Source: RGIG4708 sp045633845 (GTDB lineage Bacteria > Bacillota > Clostridia > UMGS1810). From it: DNA of 25,153 nt. The translations under genes and the position numbers were made by a program. This document shows, piece after piece, positions 16,600-24,296 of the stretch. Position 1 is the stretch's first letter. Every line of letters starts with the position of its first letter. Location of the stretch: the NCBI GenBank assembly GCA_045633845.1, contig JAZQZC010000012.1, positions 1 to 25,153 on the forward strand. Reading direction: 5' to 3'. Below the pieces are notes generated by a model. That model had not been told where the DNA came from, ran no database searches, and saw only the letters and a program-made list of their open reading frames with translations.

Positions 16600-17367
16600 T
16601 TATATACTTTTATTGACCGGTTTCCACAAAGTACGTTGTTTATTTTGCTTGTATCTTGCATACATCATTTCGATAGTCATATCGGTAAGTTCTTTATAAT
16701 AATATTTGTTGACATAACTGATATCCCTTACTGCACGGTTTATTTCCACCTCAAAGGTTTTAACGATCTCATCCGAGTCGATGGTCGTCATTGCCGAAGG
16801 AACTTCGTACATTACCACCGCATAAGACCCGTCTGAAACATTCCACGAATAATACTCATCACAACTGTAAAAAGCATAGTCGCGGGCAGCCGTCGAAAGA
16901 TTATGCTCGGCAAAGTCCTTTTGAATGCGAAGTTCTCCGTTTGAAAAATATTCTATCCACGGATTAAACACAATGGCTTTTTTAGGTTCGCCAAAAGGAA
17001 TCCATCTGAAAAACTCGTCTTGCACATCCCAATTAAACTCAATATAATCAATAACTATGCTAATTTGTTCGTCTTGTAAGGTGCCCTGCTTTTCTACAAC
17101 AAAATGTTCAAATTCCGAAGACATCGCATCATCATTGAATTTGTTAAATTCAAATTTCCACCTGTTGTCTTCAAAAACAGTGATTTTAACCGGAACATAG
17201 ACCGCTTCAGGCGTGCTTATTGTCCTTCCCATAAGTTCCATCATAGTGTAATTTTTAACGACTCCATCAGGGAGCTCCCGTTCTATATTGTATACTCCGG
17301 GTTCGGTAAACTCTTCTTCCTCATATTTTTTTGAAAAAAATCTGTTAAACAGCTTTTTTATACACAT
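16600..17367 (-). CDS. Unknown acidic, aromatic-rich protein
   Basis: I do not recognise this 255-residue protein. It begins with a short basic segment (MCIKKLFNRFFSKKYEEEEF) that could touch the membrane surface but is not a signal peptide. The remainder is rich in Phe, Tyr, Trp, Asp and Glu and looks like beta strands (VYVPVKITVFEDNRWKFEF) followed by a helical end. The start is ATG at 17367 with GGCGGTGAT just upstream. It is the first gene of the three-gene unit and is preceded by a promoter and a 42-bp dyad. Base composition is more AT-rich than rpoB/rpoC nearby. The close spacing with the WG-like gene suggests a shared pathway, which is inference only. Confidence 0.7.
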   Translation of the reverse strand: MCIKKLFNRFFSKKYEEEEFTEPGVYNIERELPDGVVKNYTMMELMGRTISTPEAVYVPVKITVFEDNRWKFEFNKFNDDAMSSEFEHFVVEKQGTLQDEQISIVIDYIEFNWDVQDEFFRWIPFGEPKKAIVFNPWIEYFSNGELRIQKDFAEHNLSTAARDYAFYSCDEYYSWNVSDGSYAVVMYEVPSAMTTIDSDEIVKTFEVEINRAVRDISYVNKYYYKELTDMTIEMMYARYKQNKQRTLWKPVNKSI

Positions 17368-17385
17368 ACTATCACCGCCATTGTT

Positions 17386-17427
17386 TTAGTGTAACAGGCA
17401 TTGAGAGCTCAATTCCCGTCACACTAA
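17386..17427. promoter_or_regulatory. 42-bp dyad over the transcription start: operator or leader hairpin
   Basis: Arms TTAGTGT (17386-17392) and ACACTAA (17421-17427) are perfect complements. Inside them an AACAGG/CCCGTC block (one mismatch) and TTGAG/CTCAA continue the symmetry, so 17 of 21 position pairs match around the centre at 17406.5. The right edge touches the -10 box (17427-17432). Because the outer half-site lies upstream of the predicted start near 17420, the symmetry fits a DNA operator better than an RNA hairpin. There is no T-run after it. Confidence 0.5.
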
Positions 17428-17455
17428 GTATACCCCTGTCGTATATAAATTTCAA
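17427..17455 (-). promoter_or_regulatory. Promoter of the three-gene unknown unit
   Basis: On the minus strand TTGAAA (17455-17450), a 17-bp spacer and TATACT (17432-17427) precede the gene at 17367. Transcription should start near 17420. The overlapping dyad suggests that the promoter is controlled. Confidence 0.6.
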
Positions 17456-17465
17456 GTATAATCAA

Positions 17466-17702
17466 CTAATTTTGCAAATTTATAACCCATTTTTTATATT
17501 GCTTATGATTATATGATTTTTCGCTGCGGTATTTTCCCATAAATATATCAAAAAACATATCCCTGTTTTTTTCTATATCATAAAGAAACTCAAACTTCTT
17601 TGCATCAGACATATCGCACGACACAAAATCAATACACATATTGCTTTTGTCATAAAAATCATCCTTTTTATCTGTGCCACCAATTTCTGAGTGGGCTAAC
17701 AA
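17466..17702 (-). pseudogene. Likely 3' part of the DUF4116-like gene, out of frame
   Basis: This 78-codon frame has no believable start of its own: the first codon is a TTG without a ribosome site, and an in-frame TAA lies only a few codons upstream. It overlaps the end of the DUF4116-like frame by 35 nt in the +1 register. Removing one base from the GGGG run at 17704-17707 would join the two frames as RNPLLAHSEIGGTDKK and replace the odd C-terminus NWWHR. The sequence itself (acidic, Tyr/Lys-rich, ending KKWVINLQN) matches nothing I know. It is best read as the tail of a broken or frameshifted gene. Confidence 0.5.
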
Positions 17703-18435
17703 TGGGGTTTCTTATATATTTATAATATTTTGGCAGCAGCCATTTGCTTATTTTACTTTCTATACGATATTTTTTCAACCCGAAGTCACATCCGTCGCAA
17801 TCGTTCTCTTTGTAAAAGAATAAATATTTATATAGCGCCTCTTCCTCAGGATGAAAAACACCTGTTACTTTTATTTTTTTGTATGCTCTCAATGCTTGTT
17901 TATATGTATCAAACTGTTTAAAAATCATTCCGTCAAAGCTGTTTGATACAGCTGTTTTTACTATATCAGAATTGTCTTTTAATTTTTGTCCTGCATATTG
18001 TATTGCAACGGCATAGCTTTTAACCGCAAGCTTTACAATTTCAAAATCATTTTTATATTCAGGCAGCAAGCCAAGCAAGGAACCTTTATTTTTTATAATT
18101 TCTTTTATAAACTCCCTGTCATTTAATACATAATCAGGCAAAACCCGTATTTTTGCGGGATGCATCTGAGCAAAATAAATAAGATGTTTTACCGCAACAT
18201 CACGAATATGCGGAGAAACTGTTTTTTTTAATGAAAAATATACAATTTCGGCAGGTATAAAAATATGATGTTCTTTAAGTACATCCACACACAAAGAATA
18301 TGTGCTTTTTATTATTTCGCGACTTATCCCGTCAGCCTGTGCCTGCTCGCAAAAATCATCAATACTCCATATGCGTACCGCTATCGGGAAAATATAATGT
18401 TCAAAATAACGGATTTGTTTTTGGTGCCATTCCAT
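17668..18435 (-). CDS. DUF4116-like protein (probably part of a split gene)
   Basis: The 255-residue frame contains repeats like those of DUF4116 at about residues 103-170: LNDREFIKEIIKNKGSLLGL and KNDFEIVKLAVKSYAVAIQY followed by KLKDNSDIVKTAV. The function of that domain is unknown. A CDGC pair lies near residue 215. The start ATG at 18435 lies inside the end of the upstream 51-codon frame (35-nt overlap) and has no ribosome site. The C-terminus runs into a frame change near 17704. Both junctions need the same +1 shift, so the whole 18556-17466 stretch may once have been a single gene of about 360 residues. If it is intact, it would depend on translational coupling. Confidence 0.55.
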   Translation of the reverse strand: MEWHQKQIRYFEHYIFPIAVRIWSIDDFCEQAQADGISREIIKSTYSLCVDVLKEHHIFIPAEIVYFSLKKTVSPHIRDVAVKHLIYFAQMHPAKIRVLPDYVLNDREFIKEIIKNKGSLLGLLPEYKNDFEIVKLAVKSYAVAIQYAGQKLKDNSDIVKTAVSNSFDGMIFKQFDTYKQALRAYKKIKVTGVFHPEEEALYKYLFFYKENDCDGCDFGLKKYRIESKISKWLLPKYYKYIRNPIVSPLRNWWHR

Positions 18436-18556
18436 ACAAAAAATGGTGACTTGAATACGAAATGTTTGTTTTTATATATTCAATTTCTTCGGGTTTGAGA
18501 TTTGCAGCGCATTCTTTTGCTGCACTAATTACAAAATCATCATATGTTTTTTTCAT
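18401..18556 (-). CDS. Small protein or 5' part of the split gene
   Basis: A 51-residue frame starts MKKTYDDFVISAAKECAANL and ends YGMAPKTNPLF. The ATG at 18556-18554 has AAGGA (18571-18567) about 10 nt upstream; another in-frame ATG at 18562 is only 4 nt from it. The frame is open further upstream to 18664, but that would run through the terminator hairpin, so it is not used. Its end overlaps the next frame by 35 nt around an A6 run (18438-18443). It could be a genuine small protein coupled to the next gene, or the N-terminal piece of a gene broken by a one-base change. Confidence 0.5.
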   Translation of the reverse strand: MKKTYDDFVISAAKECAANLKPEEIEYIKTNISYSSHHFLYGMAPKTNPLF

Positions 18557-18614
18557 TTGCATCACGTCCTTCAATGCAATATTATCATTTTTGGTGTACC
18601 ATAAAAAGTACAAC

Positions 18615-18653
18615 AAAACGCTCATTTGCCAAATATAAGCAAATGAGCGTTTT
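18615..18653 (-). terminator. Intrinsic terminator after the zinc-ribbon genes
   Basis: Arms of 15 bp are perfectly complementary (AAAACGCTCATTTGC at 18615-18629 against 18639-18653), with a 9-nt loop. On the minus strand the hairpin continues as TTTTGTTGTACTTTTT. It lies 7 bp after the stop at 18661 and should end the sulfur/Fe-S/zinc-ribbon operon. The A/T-rich stem ends would also let it act on the other strand. Confidence 0.85.
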
Positions 18654-18660
18654 ATTAAAA

Positions 18661-19365
18661 TCACAAAATACTATAGTTTACTGTCAGGGTTTTGGTTTCT
18701 GTATAAATCTGATACACGTCATACCATGCTTCATACATATATCCACACTCATCTCTGTGTTCTCTTGATTTAATCTTAGTCATACTTTTGTATACCTTGA
18801 TTTTAAGTGTTCTGTCAACTTCTTCCCATTCCATACTCATTATATTTGGTTGAGAAGCAAGTGTTTTGATGTTGCCCGTTTCATTCATATAAACAATACG
18901 GTCATCACCCATAACAAAATATATTCCTTTGCTTCCCAAAGCATATGCTTTAATGCCATATATATCCCATGTATCTTCGGTAACATTTTTCTTTTTGGTT
19001 ATGTTTATAGAATTAAACACACATTCCGTAACATCATCGGGAACAGGTTCTTCTTGGTCTTCCCAACGTACACATATATCCATTTTATCCTCATAGCCAA
19101 CCTTGGATTTCTTTTCATACTCAGCATTAAACATCTGTTCAAAATTTGAAATGGTTGGAATAACTCTGGTTATACCTGCTGATTCCGGTTGCGATGCTGT
19201 TTCAGATACTTCTTCGAAATCATCATCAAAGTTCCAACCACTGTAATCAATTTTGGGTTGTTCTTCTGAATCTTTTTTGTCTGTAATTCCAGACAAATTA
19301 AATCCGCAATTTAGACAAAACTTCCAGTTTTCTTTAATTTCTTTTCCGCAATTTACACAAAACAT
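18661..19365 (-). CDS. Zinc-ribbon protein, copy 2
   Basis: This is a 234-residue protein of unknown function. An N-terminal zinc ribbon has C3-x2-C6 and C17-x2-C20. An acidic, probably disordered linker follows (about 28-70). The C-terminal domain is predicted beta-rich and ends with HRDECGYMYEAWYDVYQIYT at 203-222. The next gene upstream has the same layout and nearly the same end, so the two are tandem paralogues. The start is ATG at 19365 with GGGGG upstream, 12 nt after the neighbouring stop. There is no membrane segment. Zinc ribbons followed by flexible linkers are common in Firmicutes adaptor or sensor proteins, but the C-terminal domain is not one I recognise. Confidence 0.75.
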   Translation of the reverse strand: MFCVNCGKEIKENWKFCLNCGFNLSGITDKKDSEEQPKIDYSGWNFDDDFEEVSETASQPESAGITRVIPTISNFEQMFNAEYEKKSKVGYEDKMDICVRWEDQEEPVPDDVTECVFNSINITKKKNVTEDTWDIYGIKAYALGSKGIYFVMGDDRIVYMNETGNIKTLASQPNIMSMEWEEVDRTLKIKVYKSMTKIKSREHRDECGYMYEAWYDVYQIYTETKTLTVNYSIL

Positions 19366-19377
19366 ATTGTTTTCCCC

Positions 19378-20142
19378 CTATATGTAAAATGTTTTTATTT
19401 CTGTATTTACCCTATATACGTCATAATATGCTTCGTACATATACCCGCATTCATCCCTGTGCTCATTCCAGGCGATTTGTTTCATATCCTTGTATATTCT
19501 TGCTTTAAGCATATTGCCGTCAATTTTAATACTTATGATATTATCGCACGTTCCCATGGGGGTAACTTTGCCGGAATTATCAAGAAAAAATATACCGTTG
19601 TCTTTTACATAATATATGCCGTCATCCGAAAAGGCATAACAGCGAAGGTGTTTGAGGTCCCATACAACTACAGGGTCAGCATAATAATTGTCTGTACGTT
19701 TGGCGATTGAAATATCTGCAAATACATAATCCATAAGATTATCATAAACAGACTCCCGTTCATTATTACGCTCAAGACATACGTCCATCTGCCCGTCTTC
19801 TCTTACATGGCACTGTCTGTCATAAACCACTCTGTACAATTTGCCAAAGTTTGTTTTGTTGGGAACAGGAGTACTGTTGCCAAAATCTCCGTTTATGCTT
19901 CCGAACGGAAAAGTACCGGTACTGTTATGGGATTTAACAGTTTGTTCGTTTTTCTTAATCTCCGGCTCTATTTCCGGTTCAAAGTCGTCGTAAATTGAAA
20001 AATCAAAAATGCTGTTATCTTTGTTTTGCTGCAAATCAAAATTGTCTTTTTTTGAAACATTGATACCTGACATATCGCATCCGCAAAACGGACAGAATTT
20101 CCATTCACTTTCAAGATTTTTTCCACATGAAATACAAAACAT
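19378..20142 (-). CDS. Zinc-ribbon protein, copy 1
   Basis: The 254-residue product shares its design with the downstream gene: zinc ribbon C3-x2-C6 and C17-x2-C20, an acidic Asn/Glu-rich linker (about 28-95), and a C-terminal domain ending in HRDECGYMYEAYYDVYRVNT from residue 228. The linker and middle have diverged strongly while the ribbon and the end motif are kept, so the duplication is not recent. ATG at 20142 has GGAGTG 7 nt upstream. It begins 24 nt after smsB with no terminator or promoter visible between them, so it is probably co-transcribed with the Fe-S scaffold genes. A link to Fe-S or metal metabolism is suggested only by this position. Confidence 0.75.
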   Translation of the reverse strand: MFCISCGKNLESEWKFCPFCGCDMSGINVSKKDNFDLQQNKDNSIFDFSIYDDFEPEIEPEIKKNEQTVKSHNSTGTFPFGSINGDFGNSTPVPNKTNFGKLYRVVYDRQCHVREDGQMDVCLERNNERESVYDNLMDYVFADISIAKRTDNYYADPVVVWDLKHLRCYAFSDDGIYYVKDNGIFFLDNSGKVTPMGTCDNIISIKIDGNMLKARIYKDMKQIAWNEHRDECGYMYEAYYDVYRVNTEIKTFYI

Positions 20143-20166
20143 AATAAAACACTCCGTTTCTTTGGT

Positions 20167-21084
20167 TTATTTCAAGAATCCGTTTACTATCTGCTCCTCC
20201 GCCTCCTGCTCGGTAAGCCCGAGAGTCATAAGCTTGATAAGCTGCTCGCCCGCAATTTTACCGATTGCAGCCTCGTGAATGAGCTGAGCATCTATGTTTG
20301 ATGCAGTAATTTCGGGGATAGCAGTAACAACCGCATTGTCCATAATAATTGCATCACATTCTGTGTGACCTGTGCATATGTTGTTGCCGTTTATTGCAGA
20401 GTAAAATTCCTGCTTTGAATTGTCCTTTGCAACAGAGCGTGACACCACATTTGCACTGCAATTTTCGCCGTCAAGGTCCACCCTGAAATCTGTTTTTGCA
20501 TACTGGTTGCCATGTGTCATAAGCTTTTCGTTGATAATAAGGGTTGCGTTATCCTTAAGCTTTGCCTCGGTTTTGCGGATTGTGGAATCTACGCCTTTAA
20601 TTTGCGTGGTTTCCATTTTAAGATAGCCGCCCTCGTCAATTTCTACAACAGTGGTAGGGTTCATAATGCGCTCGCCGCTCCCGTCACCTGAGCCGTAGTG
20701 CTTTTCTACATAGCGCACCTTTGCATTTTTGCCTATGTGGAAGAAGTGAATACCGCTGTGCTCGCTTGCCTCGCTGCCGCAGTTGTGAATACCGCAGCCT
20801 GCAACAATTGTTATGTCGCAGTCGTCGCCTATAAAAAAGTCGTTGTACACAGTTTCTTTAAGGCCTGATTTTGCAAGAAGTACAGGGATGTGCACGCTTT
20901 CGTTTTTTGTGCCAGGCTTGATTATAATGTCAATACCAGGTGCATCGGTTTTGGTTACTATATCTATATTTGCCGTTGTATTTCTGCCATACATTTCGCC
21001 GTCGGAGCGAATGTTGTAAGCTCCCTCGGGCACCTCGTGAAGGTCTGCTACGGCAGCAAGCAGTTGTTTTTGAATTGCATCCAT
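20167..21084 (-). CDS. smsB: SufB/SufD-family Fe-S scaffold (SMS-type SmsB)
   Basis: This 305-residue protein belongs to the SufB/SufD family, which builds Fe-S clusters on a SufC-dependent scaffold. It is much shorter than classic SufB (about 470-495 residues). It keeps the beta-helix core and the C-terminal motif TECDAIIMDN (Cys243) followed by IHEAAIGKI (His270, Glu271), which match the Cys and His-Glu positions used by SufB. Only a SufC-type ATPase accompanies it; SufS, SufU and a separate SufD are absent. This two-gene layout fits the SmsCB system of anaerobes. ATG at 21084 follows a GGAGGTAAT ribosome site, 12 nt after sufC/smsC. The SMS label rather than SUF is inferred from length and context. 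Confidence 0.85.
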   Translation of the reverse strand: MDAIQKQLLAAVADLHEVPEGAYNIRSDGEMYGRNTTANIDIVTKTDAPGIDIIIKPGTKNESVHIPVLLAKSGLKETVYNDFFIGDDCDITIVAGCGIHNCGSEASEHSGIHFFHIGKNAKVRYVEKHYGSGDGSGERIMNPTTVVEIDEGGYLKMETTQIKGVDSTIRKTEAKLKDNATLIINEKLMTHGNQYAKTDFRVDLDGENCSANVVSRSVAKDNSKQEFYSAINGNNICTGHTECDAIIMDNAVVTAIPEITASNIDAQLIHEAAIGKIAGEQLIKLMTLGLTEQEAEEQIVNGFLK

Positions 21085-21096
21085 TGCATTACCTCC

Positions 21097-21822
21097 TTAA
21101 GACAATTTATCGGCAAGTGTGCTGCAAACGGTTGACGCACCCAAAAGCTCGGATAGAATTTCGTCCTTTGTGCCGATTTTGCTGATTTCTCCGTCTGCAA
21201 CTACTATTATTTTGTCTGCTATGTTGAGGATTCTCTCCTGATGCGAAATAATAATAATTGAGCCGTTAATACTATTGTACATTTTTTCAAATACGTTTAT
21301 AAGATTGTTAAAGCTCCACAAATCAATACCCGCCTCAGGCTCGTCAAACACTGTAAGCTTTGTGCCGCGGGCAAGGACGGTTGCAATTTCTATCCTCTTA
21401 AGCTCGCCGCCCGATAAACTTGCGTTTACCTCGCGGTTGAGGTAATCTCTTGCGCAAAGACCTACCTCAGAGAGATAGTTGCATGCCTCGCTGACGCTTA
21501 TCTGCTTGCCTGCTGCAAGCATAATAAGGTCGCGCACTGTTATACCCTTAAAGCGCACAGGCTGCTGAAGCGCAAAGGATATACCGTTGTTTGCCCTTTC
21601 GGTAATTGACATATTGGTTATGTCCTTGCCGTCAAACAAAATTTGACCCGATGTGGGCTTTATAACGCCTGCTATTAATTTTGCAAGTGTGGATTTTCCG
21701 CCGCCGTTTGGCCCTGTAATTGCAACAAAGCGCTCGCTTGCTGTAAAGCTGACATTTTTAATTATATCTTTAGTTCCGTTTTCATCCTTGGCGGAAAAAG
21801 AAACATTTTTTAATTCAAGCAT
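21097..21822 (-). CDS. smsC: SufC-family ATPase (SMS-type SmsC)
   Basis: This is the ABC-type ATPase that powers Fe-S assembly on the SufB-like scaffold. It is cytoplasmic and not a transporter. The frame is open to 21846, but the ATG at 21822-21820 has GGAGG 5 nt upstream and gives 241 residues. Motifs are Walker A GPNGGGKST (37-45), signature LSGGE (136-140), Walker B TVFDEP (Asp160, Glu161) and switch His194. The DEPEAGID sequence replaces the DEPDSGLD seen in typical SufC. It lies 51 nt after metA without a visible terminator, and 12 nt before smsB. Confidence 0.92.
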   Translation of the reverse strand: MLELKNVSFSAKDENGTKDIIKNVSFTASERFVAITGPNGGGKSTLAKLIAGVIKPTSGQILFDGKDITNMSITERANNGISFALQQPVRFKGITVRDLIMLAAGKQISVSEACNYLSEVGLCARDYLNREVNASLSGGELKRIEIATVLARGTKLTVFDEPEAGIDLWSFNNLINVFEKMYNSINGSIIIISHQERILNIADKIIVVADGEISKIGTKDEILSELLGASTVCSTLADKLS

Positions 21823-21873
21823 AAATTCCTCCGAATTTTTTGTCACACAATAGTTTGTCTGAAATTTTGTATT

Positions 21874-22791
21874 TTACTCAATAGCATCTATATCATACGG
21901 AGTTGTCTGATATACAAAATAGTTGAGCCAGTTGGAAAACATAAGGTTTGCACAAGAGCGCCATGTAACCACAGGCATTTGTGTATCGTCGTCATTTGGA
22001 AAATAATTTTTTGGTATATCGATATTGATGCCCTTGTTTTTATCTCTTACATACTCGTCACGAAGTGTAGTTGCATCATACTCAAGGTGACCTGTAACGA
22101 ATATCTGTTTGCCTTTATCGGTTGTAACCATAAACACACCTGTTTCTTTGGACGATGCAATAATTTTGAGTGCGTCTACCTTTTCGATATCCTCACGGTT
22201 TACGGTTGTATGCCTTGACTGAGGTACATTAAACACATCGTCAAAGCCACGGAGCAGCATAGAATTTTTGTAATCTGCAGTATGTGGAAAAATACCAAAA
22301 AACTTTTTGTCTGTTGGCACCTTGTTGATGCCGTAGTGATAGTACATTCCTGCCTGAGCCGCCCAGCATATGTGCAGAGTGCTTGTAACGTGGGTTTTGC
22401 TCCACTCCATTATTTCGCAAAGCTCCTGCCAGTAATCCACCTCTTCAAAATCCATATGTTCAACAGGTGCACCTGTTATAACCATACCGTCAAACTTTTG
22501 ATGCTTAACCTGGTCAAAGGTTTTGTAAAAGCTGAGCATATGCTCTGCTGATGTATGAGTGGTGCTGTGAGTGGCAGTCTGCAAAAGCTCCATTTCAACC
22601 TGAAGAGGGCTGTTACCAAGCAACCTTGCAAACTGTGTTTCGGTAGCAATTTTGGTAGGCATCAGATTGAGCAGCAATATTTTGAGTGGTCGAATATCCT
22701 GAGTTATTGCTCTTGTTTCGTTAATTACAAATATATTTTCGTTGCAAAGAGTCTCCGTTGCAGGAAGCCCATTTGGTATTTTAATTGGCAT
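21874..22791 (-). CDS. metA: Homoserine O-acetyltransferase (MetA family)
   Basis: MetA activates homoserine for methionine synthesis. The protein is 305 residues. The catalytic Cys142 is in ICWAAQAG, and His236 and Glu238 in VTGHLEYD correspond to His235 and Glu237 of the E. coli enzyme. Residue 111 is Glu (TGAPVEHMD). In this family Glu111 favours acetyl-CoA and Gly111 favours succinyl-CoA, so an acetyltransferase is predicted despite the common 'succinyltransferase' label. The neighbouring enzyme uses O-acetylhomoserine, which agrees. ATG at 22791 has AAGGAA about 9 nt upstream, 23 nt after the sulfhydrylase stop. Confidence 0.95.
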   Translation of the reverse strand: MPIKIPNGLPATETLCNENIFVINETRAITQDIRPLKILLLNLMPTKIATETQFARLLGNSPLQVEMELLQTATHSTTHTSAEHMLSFYKTFDQVKHQKFDGMVITGAPVEHMDFEEVDYWQELCEIMEWSKTHVTSTLHICWAAQAGMYYHYGINKVPTDKKFFGIFPHTADYKNSMLLRGFDDVFNVPQSRHTTVNREDIEKVDALKIIASSKETGVFMVTTDKGKQIFVTGHLEYDATTLRDEYVRDKNKGINIDIPKNYFPNDDDTQMPVVTWRSCANLMFSNWLNYFVYQTTPYDIDAIE

Positions 22792-22814
22792 AGTCTACAA
22801 TTCCTTTATATATT

Positions 22815-24089
22815 TTAGTTATTGAGTGCCTGTTCAATATCAGCAATGATATCGTCAACATTTTCGATACCAACCGAAAATCTGATAAGGTCAGGTGTTA
22901 CGCCTGCTGCCACAAGCTCTTCATCATTGAGCTGACGATGTGTGTGACTTGCAGGGTGAAGTACGCTTGTTCGTGCATCGGCAACGTGAGTTACAATTGC
23001 AGCAAGCTTTAAGCTGTCCATAAATTTAACCGCAGCCTCTCTGCCACCTTTAACTCCAAAGGATATAACACCGCAGGAGCCATTTGGCAGATACTTCTGA
23101 CCCAGGTCGTAGTATTTGTCACCGGGGAGACCGCAATATTTAACCCACGAAATTTTGGGGTTGTTTGCAAGATACTCTGCAACTTTTTGAGCATTATAGC
23201 AATGGCGCTCCATACGAAGAGGCAATGTTTCAAGCCCGATGTTTAATAAAAATGCATTGTGGGGAGATGGTATCGAGCCCAAATCTCTCATAACCTGAGC
23301 AGTGAGCTTGGTTATATATGCTGCTTTGCCAAACTTTTTGGTATATGTGATGCCGTGATATGAGGCATCCGGAGTTGTAAGACCCGGGAACTTTCCGCTT
23401 GCTTCCCAGTCAAAGTTGCCGCTGTCTACAACGCATCCACCAACGCTTGTTGCGTGGCCGTCCATATATTTTGTTGTTGAGTGAACAACAATATCTGCGC
23501 CCCATTCAAAAGGTCGGCAGTTTACAGGAGTTGCAAATGTGTTGTCTATAATAAGAGGCACATTGTGGCTGTGAGCAATGTCCGCCCATTTTTGAATATC
23601 AAGTACAACAAGTGCAGGGTTGGCAATTGTTTCGCCAAAAACTGCTTTTGTGTTGTCGCGGAATGCTGCATTAAGTGTAGCTTCATCACAGTCGGGGTCT
23701 ACAAATGTTACTTCTATTCCGAGCTTTTTCATTGTAACGCCAAAAAGATTGAAGGTGCCGCCATATACGCTTGTCGAGCAGATAAAGTGGTCGCCTGCCT
23801 CGCAGATGTTGAATATTGAATAAAAGCACGCTGCCTGACCCGATGAAGTAAGCATTGCGGCAACGCCGCCCTCTAAATCGGCAATTTTTGCAGCAACTGC
23901 ATCGTTGGTAGGGTTTGCAAGGCGGGTGTAGAAATAGCCGCTTTCTTCAAGGTCAAAAAGTCTGCCCATCTGCTCTGTTGAGCCATATTTCCACGTAGTG
24001 CTCTGATATATTGGCAAAACTCTCGGTTCGCCGTTTTCAGGGGTGTAGCCCGATTGTATACATTTGGTTTCTATTTTGTAATCTGACAT
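22815..24089 (-). CDS. metY: O-acetylhomoserine sulfhydrylase
   Basis: This PLP enzyme makes homocysteine directly from O-acetylhomoserine and sulfide. The protein is 424 residues, usual for the family. The PLP lysine is Lys207 in HSTTKYMDGH. Other family signatures are SSGQAA (82-87), TIANPAL (154-160) and the C-terminal THVADARTSVLHPASHTHRQ segment with RFSVGIENVDDI. ATG at 24089 follows TGGAGGTTTT. It is the first gene of the operon and has a promoter at 24130-24158. A cystathionine gamma-synthase is less likely given the length and the MetA partner. Confidence 0.95.
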   Translation of the reverse strand: MSDYKIETKCIQSGYTPENGEPRVLPIYQSTTWKYGSTEQMGRLFDLEESGYFYTRLANPTNDAVAAKIADLEGGVAAMLTSSGQAACFYSIFNICEAGDHFICSTSVYGGTFNLFGVTMKKLGIEVTFVDPDCDEATLNAAFRDNTKAVFGETIANPALVVLDIQKWADIAHSHNVPLIIDNTFATPVNCRPFEWGADIVVHSTTKYMDGHATSVGGCVVDSGNFDWEASGKFPGLTTPDASYHGITYTKKFGKAAYITKLTAQVMRDLGSIPSPHNAFLLNIGLETLPLRMERHCYNAQKVAEYLANNPKISWVKYCGLPGDKYYDLGQKYLPNGSCGVISFGVKGGREAAVKFMDSLKLAAIVTHVADARTSVLHPASHTHRQLNDEELVAAGVTPDLIRFSVGIENVDDIIADIEQALNN

Positions 24090-24129
24090 AATAAAACCTC
24101 CATTAATTTATTTAGACAATATTACTTTT

Positions 24130-24158
24130 ATTATAGAACAAATTATGATAAATTGCAA
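24130..24158 (-). promoter_or_regulatory. Promoter of the methionine/Fe-S operon
   Basis: TTGCAA (24158-24153), a 17-bp spacer and TATAAT (24135-24130) read on the minus strand. The leader would be only about 35 nt, too short for a SAM riboswitch or T-box. No such structure is visible in the 207-bp gap. Confidence 0.65.
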
Positions 24159-24248
24159 TAGTTAGCCTTAATAATCAACACTAAAGTTGGTTTTAAAATA
24201 TAAATTTTGCCTCGCTCGTCGTTAAAATACTCGGAAATATAGTTCAGG

Positions 24249-24277
24249 TTGATTTTTGAATGTATTTACATTATACT
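24249..24277 (+). promoter_or_regulatory. Promoter of the pseudouridine synthase gene
   Basis: TTGATT (24249-24254), a 17-bp spacer and TATACT (24272-24277) lie 20 bp before the start codon. The leader would be about 13 nt, just enough for the GGTGAT ribosome site. It faces away from the operon promoter in the same gap. Confidence 0.6.
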
Positions 24278-24296
24278 GATATATGGTGATAGCAAT

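Noticed and set aside
24090..24296. Possible SAM riboswitch or T-box ahead of the methionine genes
   Set aside because: The leader predicted from the promoter is only about 35 nt and no suitable stems are present.
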